Assembly (NCBI GenBank): GCA_902782715.1
Contig: CACZOG010000229.1
Span: 1 to 5,246 of the forward strand
Length of the DNA stretch: 5,246 nucleotides
Direction: 5' to 3'
Source: an uncultured Lachnospiraceae bacterium
GTDB taxonomy: Bacteria > Bacillota > Clostridia > Lachnospirales > Lachnospiraceae
The notes beneath the pieces are model-generated. The model searched no databases, was not told the DNA's origin, and saw nothing but the letters and a program-made list of their open reading frames with translations. A program made the translations under genes and the position numbers. Below are positions 1 through 4,926 of this stretch, piece by piece; position 1 is the stretch's first letter; every line of letters starts with the position of its first letter.

Positions 1-75
1 CTCTCCGACCTCTCCATCATCGACCTCATCTTCAACCTCGCCGGCGAAAGCCTCATCTACCTCAACAAACTTTAA
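1..75 (+). CDS. C-terminus of a WbqC-family protein (partial)
   Basis: Only the last 24 codons and the TAA stop are inside the window; frame 1 is open from base 1. The visible peptide contains LSIIDLIFN, an A-G-E-S stretch and LIYL, close to the LSIIDLLFN..GPE...YL signature I know from the end of WbqC-like proteins, a Bacteroidetes family linked by context to glycan or envelope synthesis but without a proven reaction. The codons are rich in C-ending triplets (ctc, atc, ttc, gcc) and the segment is a little over half G+C, unlike the AT-rich DNA from about base 76 onward, so it probably marks the edge of conserved chromosome. The assignment rests on a short tail; a different protein with a similar end cannot be excluded. 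Confidence 0.6.
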   Translation, partial: LSDLSIIDLIFNLAGESLIYLNKL

Positions 76-110
76 ATCGGAGGATGCCTTGTTGTTTATC
101 AAGCAAAAGT

Positions 111-185
111 TCAGTTTCGTTTGGCATCAGTTTCTTGAAGTATGCCAGCTTCTGAATCATGAACGTAAACCTTACATTGTCTCAT
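111..185 (-). pseudogene. Remnant of a HipA-like kinase toxin gene (N-terminus only)
   Basis: An ATG at 185-183 lies inside the end of the HipB-like gene in another frame, the usual overlapping hipB-hipA arrangement. It opens a frame of 24 codons ending at TGA (113-111). The peptide starts MRQCKVYVHD and continues EAGILQETD, matching the start of Bacteroidetes HipA N-terminal-domain proteins (short beta strand, then aGiL.E). An intact HipA is a Ser/Thr kinase of several hundred residues that phosphorylates an aminoacyl-tRNA synthetase (GltX in E. coli); here everything after the first strand-turn is missing, and about 35 bases later the opposing WbqC-like gene ends. I infer that deletion or recombination removed the rest. 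Some Bacteroidetes encode the HipA N-terminal domain as a separate short protein, but at about 100 residues, much longer than this. Confidence 0.5.
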
Positions 186-393
186 ACTCCAACTGCTTAA
201 TATCAATGTTTATTTGAAGACCCAATGTGTCTAGAACTGTCAACAGAGTAGTCAGCTGCGGATTTCCCTCTCCCCGTTCGATTGCTACAACGGTATTAAC
301 AGCCACACTCGCTAAATCAGCCAACGTCTGCTGGTTGATTCCAAGTTTCTTCCGCCTTTCCTTGATGGCATTTCCTATTTCTTGTTGTGTCAT
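172..393 (-). CDS. HipB-like Xre-family antitoxin / transcriptional regulator (y4mF type)
   Basis: This 73-aa protein is one lambda-repressor-type helix-turn-helix domain. Residues 5-15 (EIGNAIKERRK) form helix 1, LGINQQTLADLASV the HTH entry helices, and NTVVAIERGEGNP the recognition helix and its conserved turn. LTTLLTVLDTLGLQINI follows, the helix and C-terminal strand typical of y4mF/HipB regulators. Such proteins bind operators as dimers, repress their own operon and neutralise HipA. The start is the first Met after a good promoter, giving a leader of about 20 nt. The 3' end overlaps the hipA remnant by 14 bases. Without a toxin it is now an orphan antitoxin, possibly still an autoregulator or a trans-acting repressor of related loci. 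The protein family is clear; a present-day role is not. Confidence 0.88.
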   Translation of the reverse strand: MTQQEIGNAIKERRKKLGINQQTLADLASVAVNTVVAIERGEGNPQLTTLLTVLDTLGLQINIDIKQLEYETM

Positions 394-405
394 AATCCCA
401 ACATA

Positions 406-422
406 TTGCGATTTTGTCGCAA
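406..422. promoter_or_regulatory. Inverted-repeat operator candidate for the HipB-like regulator
   Basis: TTGCGA (406-411) and TCGCAA (417-422) form a perfect 6-bp inverted repeat with a 5-base spacer. It overlaps the 3' end of the -7 box and the expected start site, where an autorepressor would act. The half-site with its flank (TGCGATTTT, 407-415) recurs at 469-477, upstream of the -33 element, so a second, weaker site may bracket the promoter. That the HipB-like protein binds here is inference. Confidence 0.45.
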
Positions 423-451
423 AGATAGTATATTCGTCACAAATAAAACAA
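420..451 (-). promoter_or_regulatory. Bacteroidetes-type promoter of the HipB-like gene
   Basis: On the minus strand a -7 element TATCTTTG (427-420) matches TAnnTTTG exactly. A TTG at 451-449 lies 21 bases upstream, in the place of the -33 element. Transcription would start near 413, about 20 bases before the ATG at 393. Confidence 0.6.
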
Positions 452-518
452 GAAAAATCTCAATAAAATGCGATTTTCACTTCTCACTTCTTACATCAGA
501 CATCATTCCCTTCGCTTA

Positions 519-570
519 ACACATTATCTGTATATACATCACCCGCACCAGAAAGTTCCCGATCCGAGTG
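519..570 (+). repeat. Left copy (A) of a ~50-bp imperfect direct repeat
   Basis: Hand alignment with 1232-1281 gives about 43 identical positions over some 54 columns. The shared blocks are ACACATTAT, TATATACA, CGCACCAG, AGTTCC and CGAGTG, with a 3-base gap after the first block. In this copy the hairpin seen in the right copy is damaged by several mismatches. With its partner it brackets the toxin-antitoxin operon. It could be a dispersed intergenic repeat, a minimal mobile element, or the scar of an insertion. Confidence 0.65.
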
Positions 571-681
571 TTTATTTTTATTCAAATAAAAAATGTGAAG
601 TAATCGCATCGATATATCAGAAAGAATCCATATCGTTGACCTTTGTCGAAGGTACTCACATTCGGAAAAGTTCAAACAAGT

Positions 682-712
682 TTTGCTTTTCACTCATTTA
701 TTCGTACCTTTG
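682..712 (+). promoter_or_regulatory. Promoter of the small toxin-antitoxin operon
   Basis: TTTG at 682-685 and TACCTTTG at 705-712 are separated by 19 bases, an excellent match to the Bacteroidetes primary-sigma consensus (TTTG, 19-21 bases, TAnnTTTG). The expected start near 719 leaves a leader of about a dozen bases before the ATG at 733. This promoter decides the antitoxin start, because the in-frame ATG at 643 lies upstream of it. Confidence 0.75.
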
Positions 713-732
713 CAAATCATAATTCAAAAGAA

Positions 733-894
733 ATGAAGACGTACAACAAACCATTCGATAAGAACGAATCTGTGATGGCAAATGAGCCCTTAATCATGAA
801 TGTCATGAATAACAGAAATGACATCAATCGTGCTATCACAGGAGATGAGCTACTTAATCGTTTACGTCCGAGAATCAAGAGCCTATTCCGATGA
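733..894 (+). CDS. Small putative antitoxin (53 aa) of a type II module
   Basis: I start this gene at the ATG at 733, just downstream of the strong promoter; the longer frame from 643 would have to be transcribed through its own promoter. The product has an acidic/Asn-rich N-terminal half (KPFDKNESVMANEP) and a basic C-terminal tail with RLRPRIKSLFR. I see no complete ribbon-helix-helix or HTH domain, so it does not look like a standard two-domain antitoxin. It is called an antitoxin because its stop overlaps the start of a RelE/ParE-like gene by four bases (ATGA), the coupling typical of such pairs. The C-terminal helix GDELLNRLRPRIKSLF is a likely toxin-wrapping or DNA-contacting segment. 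The pairing is inferred from gene order, not from a recognised family. Confidence 0.62.
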   Translation: MKTYNKPFDKNESVMANEPLIMNVMNNRNDINRAITGDELLNRLRPRIKSLFR

Positions 895-1217
895 AACAGG
901 TTTTATTTGCCCCCGAAGTTGAGGAAGATCTCTATCAGTTGGTAAGAATACTTGTCGAAAAAGAATACTTCGGAACGTATGAATATGCCGTATCCTATGT
1001 TGAGGATATGGTAAACTACATTAAGGAAAACATTGGCACCTATCCCCATAAGAACGCTCCCCTCTACTTTCATCGATACGGAGAGAATGCAAAATACATA
1101 ACCTACAATAAAAGTAGCAATACTACGTGGTATATTATATTTGAAGAAAAAGACGAAGCTTTTCTCGTAACGTACATCACCAACAATCACATCAACGGAC
1201 AGTATTTCAACGTCTAA
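891..1217 (+). CDS. RelE/ParE-superfamily toxin (108 aa)
   Basis: The protein has the size and layout of the RelE/ParE fold: a first strand (KQVLFAPE, residues 2-9), a helical hairpin at about 10-50 (EEDLYQLVRIL, then YAVSYVEDMVNYIKENI), and a C-terminal sheet with PLYFHRYGENAKYITY (57-72), TTWYIIFEE (78-86) and AFLVTYITNNH (90-100). Family members either cleave mRNA at the ribosome (RelE) or inhibit gyrase (ParE). The residues that decide between these cannot be assigned by eye; His61, Arg62, Lys68 and His100 are plausible functional polar residues. The ATG overlaps the antitoxin stop, so translation is probably coupled and toxin output is limited by the antitoxin cistron. The frame is intact, with no sign of decay. 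Confidence 0.78.
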   Translation: MKQVLFAPEVEEDLYQLVRILVEKEYFGTYEYAVSYVEDMVNYIKENIGTYPHKNAPLYFHRYGENAKYITYNKSSNTTWYIIFEEKDEAFLVTYITNNHINGQYFNV

Positions 1218-1231
1218 ACATTCATACGATT

Positions 1232-1281
1232 ACACATTATTATATACAGCACTCGCACCAGGCTAGTTCCTGATGCGAGTG
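1232..1281 (+). repeat. Right copy (B) of the ~50-bp repeat, with a strong hairpin
   Basis: This copy begins 15 bases after the toxin stop. Its right two thirds form a hairpin: 13 bases at 1250-1262 pair with 13 bases at 1269-1281 around a 6-base loop, with one non-Watson-Crick position (C1258/A1273), which is a G-U pair if read on the minus strand. There is no T-run on either side, so it is not a classic intrinsic terminator, though it may stabilise the 3' end of the toxin mRNA. Copy A (519-570) shares the sequence but not the intact stem. Confidence 0.65.
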
Positions 1282-1354
1282 AATTCGTATTCCAGTAGTC
1301 GAATACTGCGAGAGAGTTTAAGTACAGCTTTAGTTTAAAGTAGGGAACCCCATA

Positions 1355-1379
1355 CATTAAATATCGATTAATATTAATG
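1355..1379. other. Weak AT-rich inverted repeat after the 259-aa lipoprotein gene
   Basis: CATTAA plus TAT (1355-1364, one bulged A) pairs with ATATTAATG (1371-1379) around a 6-base loop. It lies about 17 bases past the stop of the minus-strand lipoprotein gene, where a terminator would be expected, but it has almost no G+C and no T-run. A 6-bp GTATTC/GAATAC inverted repeat lies nearby at 1287-1306. Neither is a convincing terminator. Confidence 0.2.
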
Positions 1380-1395
1380 ATAAATGTTATAAAGA

Positions 1396-2175
1396 TTATT
1401 TTATTCTTAACATCTCAATTCCTCCTTCTTGTACATCTATCACTCCAAGACTGCATTTCTTTACATACTGTAATGGTATCTTATATAAAGAAGGATTCTC
1501 GCCGTCGCCGTCTTTCACCTTTTGTGACTTTTCTTTATTGGGTTCCATACCATCAAAAACACTCCAATACCATTGTGACCCATCAGATTCTTCCGAAAAA
1601 ACTCTTAGTGTAATGTTTTTATGCAGTCCTGGTACCTGATATGCTTGCCAACATCCTGAAGGAAGTCCTTCTGTGGTTAAGAAGATTGCTTTATATTTTG
1701 CAAAAAGACTATCCGATGAAAGTCCCACATGAATTCCATTATCAAGTTGCAATTTACTTGAATGCACTTCGATTGATGAAATGATACCTGATTCGTCACA
1801 TCTTGCAACCAATAATGTGTCGTCTTCATAGATGACAGTAGCATTACTAGAAATTCCTAATAGCTCAATTTCATCTTCACCAAGCCTAGTATTATAATCT
1901 TTGTACTCTTTCTCGTTAAGTTCTAAATAATGATCTCCAACAAGTATATCAAATGTTTTCTCCCATTTGAAACTATCATAGAATTCCCCCTTAGGTGGAA
2001 TGTTTTTTACCGATTTCCCTATAATGAATGGCTCAACTCCTTTCTCCGTGATAGTTGGAAAAAACGATGTCGTTTCCTCTACAGTTTGTTTGTTTTCATA
2101 ATTGTTTGCTTTTGTGCTGCAAGATGTTAATGTCATGCCTAAAAGAGCACAAGTAATGAAATAGGATGTTTTCAT
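1396..2175 (-). CDS. Lipoprotein of unknown function (259 aa)
   Basis: The N-terminus is a lipoprotein signal: MKTSYF, a hydrophobic stretch and the lipobox LTSC, with the lipidated Cys at residue 19. The next residues (STKAN) lack the acidic run of the Bacteroidetes surface-export signal, so a periplasm-facing lipoprotein is more likely than a surface one. The mature part carries two similar-looking elements: PFIIGKSVKNIP (49-60) and GIHVGLSSDSLFAKY (147-161). The pattern of a short strand, G and a helix recurs in small Bacteroidales lipoproteins and is reminiscent of the start of BamE/SmpA-like domains, but I cannot name a family. Several acidic, Trp/Tyr-containing strands follow (GCWQAY, QWYWSVFDGM). 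It is the last of three minus-strand genes for exported proteins, 114 bases after the 517-aa gene. No -7 box is obvious upstream, so read-through from that gene is possible. Confidence 0.8.
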   Translation of the reverse strand: MKTSYFITCALLGMTLTSCSTKANNYENKQTVEETTSFFPTITEKGVEPFIIGKSVKNIPPKGEFYDSFKWEKTFDILVGDHYLELNEKEYKDYNTRLGEDEIELLGISSNATVIYEDDTLLVARCDESGIISSIEVHSSKLQLDNGIHVGLSSDSLFAKYKAIFLTTEGLPSGCWQAYQVPGLHKNITLRVFSEESDGSQWYWSVFDGMEPNKEKSQKVKDGDGENPSLYKIPLQYVKKCSLGVIDVQEGGIEMLRIK

Positions 2176-2257
2176 AATGATTATTAAGTTTTAAAGTTTG
2201 AAATAAATGAAGTTCTATTTAATAATTTGTTTGGAGTAATTTTTTTAATCTAGGCTT

Positions 2258-2280
2258 AACAAGAAATCTGTATTCTTATT
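2258..2280 (-). other. Weak stem-loop after the 517-aa protein gene
   Basis: AACAAGAA (2258-2265) pairs with TTCTTATT (2273-2280) around a 7-base loop; on the minus strand the single mismatch is a U-G pair. It begins 10 bases after the stop codon of the minus-strand gene at 2290. It has low G+C and no immediate U-run, so it is at best an attenuator or mRNA-end structure. The rest of the 2176-2289 gap is featureless AT-rich DNA. Confidence 0.25.
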
Positions 2281-2289
2281 GAATGTAAT

Positions 2290-3843
2290 CTAATACGTCC
2301 AATTGTGAACGGATATAACCTTTTTTGTTTTCACATCCACGGTTACTGTAGCCGCCCAATCTCTAAATACACCCTCTAACCTATATGTTCTAGTGTATTG
2401 ATCTTCAGAAGTCAGTATGTATTCTGTATGGTTACGTATTAATCCTTCAGGAGATCCAACAAGTATTCTTCCTTGTTTGAATAATGCATCCACATATTTC
2501 TTTCCATATTTTCTATATAATTCATTCCATTTTTGACGTTCTCTTTCTTTTTCAACCTTTTCCTTTTGCTCATTAATTCTAATACTCTCTTTTTCATCTA
2601 TTATATGTCTTTCCATTGCATCCAAAGTCCATCCGTGTATCCCCTTTAAATAAATTGTCTGCTCACCTGTTGGCTTTGTAAAAATACCACAGAGTCTTTC
2701 TTTTGGATTATTAGGTATGTCTTTCGAACAAAGAATATCTATAACTTCTTGAGAGTGAATAAAACCAATGAAATAACTACCGTCGCTAAAAGTATATTTG
2801 AAAGGATCATAATAGTAGGGATCATTGCTAATAAGTATGTTGTATTTTCTTATGCCATCTTGTACATTTTTAATTCTTTCTTTTAACTCGTCTGAAATAT
2901 ATGCCCCAAGTTTTTCTATAATATAGTTGTATTGATTGTATACAGTTTTATCCTCATGAAGACTGATACATTCAATGGAATATGGATTGTCACAGTTTTT
3001 TATCCTCTTTTTAAAGATAAGACTGGAGTTTTCTTCGGTTTTTTTCCATTCCAAAGTATCTCCGTTGTTGCTTTTGATTGTCAGATGCTTATATTCGGGA
3101 CAATATGAATAAACACATGTATAATCATCCCCTAAGTCTATTGAAATATCATCTGCCTTCATGTCCCATGCATAGCCATCTGATATATCCGTTTCAACCG
3201 TAAAGTGCAAGGTGGCAGATTCCCTGTCATCAGCAAAAGCTAATGCAAGTAAATATGCCTGTTCTCTGCTATTACGACTATCTCTCCAAATCCCATCCAA
3301 ATCACTTTTAACAATCTCTAAAGATAAATCCGATAAAAAAGTCTTAGATTGCAAATTTGAGGAATTTCCTGTGAAATCCCTCTGAACTTGAACAGGTTCC
3401 CTCAAAATCAAACTAGCATCGACATTTCTCCTATATTTTTTAGGATTACAAAAAGAATAGTTAATCCCATCATATTTAACGCCATCAAATATACCATTTT
3501 TCAAATTGTAAACAACACTTCCTTCCGAGACATCAATGGAGAAATTCCCCTTAAAAGTTAAACCTGTGGACAAACACAACTCTCCGTTGGTAACAGTTAA
3601 TCCATCAAAAGATCCAGTTATTTTATCATAAATATCAAAATTATTCATGTATCTCTGCTTTACCACTAGTAAAACACCATCGCCCAAAGGTTGTTTTTTT
3701 ACTACTTCACCATTATAATAAACATTGTTGTTGTATTTAATGATTTTTGTTTTTGCAGAAATTGATAAACTAAAAGCCATACAAAATAACAATAAAGCAA
3801 TCATTATTCTATTTTTAAAAACTCTTTTGAATTTGTTATTCAT
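2290..3843 (-). CDS. Exported multi-domain protein of unknown function (517 aa)
   Basis: Residues 1-30 are a Sec signal peptide: a basic start (K4, K6, R7, K10, R12), the core IMIALLLFCMAFSLS, and a likely cleavage after SISA; there is no lipobox. Residues about 75-130 contain MORN-like strands (GSFDGLTV, GLTFKGNF, NGIFDGVKYDG), and another lies at 350-360 (YTFSDGSYFIG). Residues about 180-280 form a beta-rich section starting DGIWRD, loosely lipocalin-like. Residues 416-457 are a charged Lys/Glu helix, probably coiled coil, leading into YGKKYVDALFKQGRILVGSPEGLI. The last 60 residues have the layout of a BamE/SmpA-like domain: G-x-v-x-v-G, a helix, then strands ending in VTVDVKTKKVISV. No catalytic signature is visible. 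It lies between two lipoprotein genes, which suggests a periplasmic or envelope role. The domain readings are by eye and tentative; the reading frame and export signal are solid. Confidence 0.8.
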   Translation of the reverse strand: MNNKFKRVFKNRIMIALLLFCMAFSLSISAKTKIIKYNNNVYYNGEVVKKQPLGDGVLLVVKQRYMNNFDIYDKITGSFDGLTVTNGELCLSTGLTFKGNFSIDVSEGSVVYNLKNGIFDGVKYDGINYSFCNPKKYRRNVDASLILREPVQVQRDFTGNSSNLQSKTFLSDLSLEIVKSDLDGIWRDSRNSREQAYLLALAFADDRESATLHFTVETDISDGYAWDMKADDISIDLGDDYTCVYSYCPEYKHLTIKSNNGDTLEWKKTEENSSLIFKKRIKNCDNPYSIECISLHEDKTVYNQYNYIIEKLGAYISDELKERIKNVQDGIRKYNILISNDPYYYDPFKYTFSDGSYFIGFIHSQEVIDILCSKDIPNNPKERLCGIFTKPTGEQTIYLKGIHGWTLDAMERHIIDEKESIRINEQKEKVEKERERQKWNELYRKYGKKYVDALFKQGRILVGSPEGLIRNHTEYILTSEDQYTRTYRLEGVFRDWAATVTVDVKTKKVISVHNWTY

Positions 3844-3964
3844 ATTTGATTATTAAAAAATTTTTAAAGGTTTAAAAGGTTATAGCATTAATCTTTAATA
3901 TTAAATATTTTGATTCTTATGTTGAAGTTTATTCTTTTGGGGTTCTATCCAAAGGTGCCAACAG

Positions 3965-4840
3965 CTATTCCTCTACGATATTTTGGAACGTATTCCATGG
4001 CGAAAGTCTAGCATACTTGCTTTTTGTACCTACCGGTACATATAATGTCTGTATTTCAGGAAGGAAACAGTCAATACCTGTCATCGGAGGATTATTACAT
4101 TTTATATGTACCGAAGTCAAGCCTGAGCAATATTTGAAAGCATTATGATCAATGTATGTAACACTATTAGGAATCTCTACCGAAGTTAAACCGGTGCAAT
4201 ACCCGAAAGCGTAATTATATATACTTTTGACACTATTAGGAATCTTTATCGAGGTCAAGTTGGTACAGCCTTCGAATGAACTCCAACCAATACTCGTAAC
4301 ACCATTAGGAATCTCTATCGAAATCAAGCTTGAGCAGCGTCGGAAAGTCCAACCACCAATACTTGTAACATTATTAGAAATATTGATAGAAATCAAATCA
4401 GTACAATCTTCGAATGCATTCTCATCAATACTTGTAACACTATTCGGAATATCTATCGAAGTCAAACCAGTACAGCCAGAGAAAGCACCCCAACCAATAC
4501 TTGTAACACTATTCGGAATATCTACCGAAGTTAAACCGGTACAACCTTCGAAAGCACGTTCACCAATTCTTGTAACTTTATATTTTTTAAAGCCTATTTT
4601 AAGCCATGTGGGTACAAACACAGCATCTTTGTTAAATTCCCTAGTATCACATAAAACTTCTGCTTCTGGTGGATTATTGGATATTATCTTGTAATATAAT
4701 AATCCATCAAAATAACCTTTTTCTGTCAATGAAGAAGAAGATAATTCAACTGTTCTTTCCTCGACCTTTGGAGAAGTATCGCCACATGAAATAACAAGTG
4801 CGAGAAGTGACATCACTAATAAGAATCTAAATTTTTTCAT
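3965..4840 (-). CDS. BspA-like leucine-rich-repeat lipoprotein (291 aa)
   Basis: The signal peptide MKKFRFLLVMSLLALVISC ends in the lipobox VISC (lipidated Cys19); GDTSPKVEE follows, only mildly acidic. After a leader domain (about 40-95, including the typical YKVTRIGERAFEGC entry), six complete 23-residue LRR_5 repeats occupy 103-240, each built on LTSIxIPNSVTSIxxxAFxxCTG with a conserved Cys. A seventh start and a cap (LYVPVGTKSKYARL...WNTFQNIVE, about 266-289) close the solenoid, the usual ending in Bacteroides and Prevotella LRR proteins. BspA of Tannerella binds fibronectin and fibrinogen and mediates adhesion; many relatives are just short surface or periplasmic proteins, so binding to host or partner proteins is only a family-level inference. 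It is the first gene of the three-gene minus-strand set, with a promoter candidate about 30 bases upstream. Confidence 0.92.
   Translation of the reverse strand: MKKFRFLLVMSLLALVISCGDTSPKVEERTVELSSSSLTEKGYFDGLLYYKIISNNPPEAEVLCDTREFNKDAVFVPTWLKIGFKKYKVTRIGERAFEGCTGLTSVDIPNSVTSIGWGAFSGCTGLTSIDIPNSVTSIDENAFEDCTDLISINISNNVTSIGGWTFRRCSSLISIEIPNGVTSIGWSSFEGCTNLTSIKIPNSVKSIYNYAFGYCTGLTSVEIPNSVTYIDHNAFKYCSGLTSVHIKCNNPPMTGIDCFLPEIQTLYVPVGTKSKYARLSPWNTFQNIVEE
4121..4534 (-). repeat. Six 69-bp coding repeats of the LRR solenoid
   Basis: Six in-phase 69-bp units encode residues 103-240. The nucleotide match is strongest in the part coding for IPNSVTSI and CTGLTS. The period is an exact multiple of three, so unequal recombination would add or remove whole repeats without a frameshift. 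The same periodicity keeps the opposite strand open over 4227-4694, which is a by-product. Confidence 0.88.
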
Positions 4841-4868
4841 AATACTTTAGGATTTTATAGGTTAATAA

Positions 4869-4898
4869 TAAAGTTATTCATGTCCATATATAAACAAA
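4869..4898 (-). promoter_or_regulatory. Promoter candidate for the LRR lipoprotein gene
   Basis: On the minus strand TTTG (4898-4895) and TAACTTTA (4876-4869) are 18 bases apart. The -7 box differs from TAnnTTTG only in its last base, and the spacing is one short of the usual 19-21. Transcription would start near 4862, about 20 bases before the ATG. The inverted repeat TGTCCA (4881-4886) / TGGACA (4906-4911) straddles the -33 box, so a regulator might bind there. Moderate support only. Confidence 0.38.
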
Positions 4899-4926
4899 GA
4901 AAACGTGGACAAATTACTTCGTCTAC

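Larger units (their letters stand above)
394..732. other. 339-bp divergent intergenic region
   Basis: This stretch separates the minus-strand HipB-like gene from the plus-strand toxin-antitoxin operon. It holds the two divergent promoters (420-451 minus, 682-712 plus), the inverted-repeat operator candidate, one copy of the ~50-bp repeat (519-570) and an ACATCAGACATC word at 493-504 that reappears near the right end of the window. Its small open frames have no recognisable content, and some run through promoter elements; I see no gene in it. Confidence 0.6.

Noticed and set aside
62..160. 32-codon minus-strand frame starting MIQKLAYFKKL
   Set aside because: It overlaps the hipA remnant and the WbqC end in another frame, has no promoter, and resembles no family I know; probably a shadow.
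468..722. Open frames on both strands between the two TA loci (468-722 plus, 496-693 minus)
   Set aside because: They run through the repeat copy A or promoter elements and show no protein-like pattern.
643..732. In-frame upstream start that would lengthen the antitoxin to 83 aa
   Set aside because: The extension contains the TTTG-N19-TACCTTTG promoter, and its residues (MSKVLTFGKVQ...) look like translated promoter DNA.
903..1190. 95-codon minus-strand frame antisense to the toxin
   Set aside because: It lies wholly inside the clear RelE/ParE-like gene and its hydrophobic-looking peptide is an artefact of the opposite coding frame.
1250..1281. Classic Rho-independent terminator after the toxin
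   Set aside because: The stem is strong, but no T-run follows on either strand; treated as a repeat-borne hairpin.
1377..2130. Plus-strand frames at 1377-1613 and 1930-2130
   Set aside because: Both are antisense to the 259-aa lipoprotein gene, which has a lipobox and a full-length frame.
3950..3957. CACCTTTG on the minus strand as promoter of the 517-aa gene
   Set aside because: It lacks the leading T of TAnnTTTG, has no TTG at -33 and would give a leader of about 100 bases; not better than chance.
4227..4694. 155-codon open frame on the + strand, antisense to the LRR gene
   Set aside because: It is open because the 69-bp repeats are in phase and lack stops in this frame; the peptide mirrors the LRR repeats and has no promoter or independent homology.
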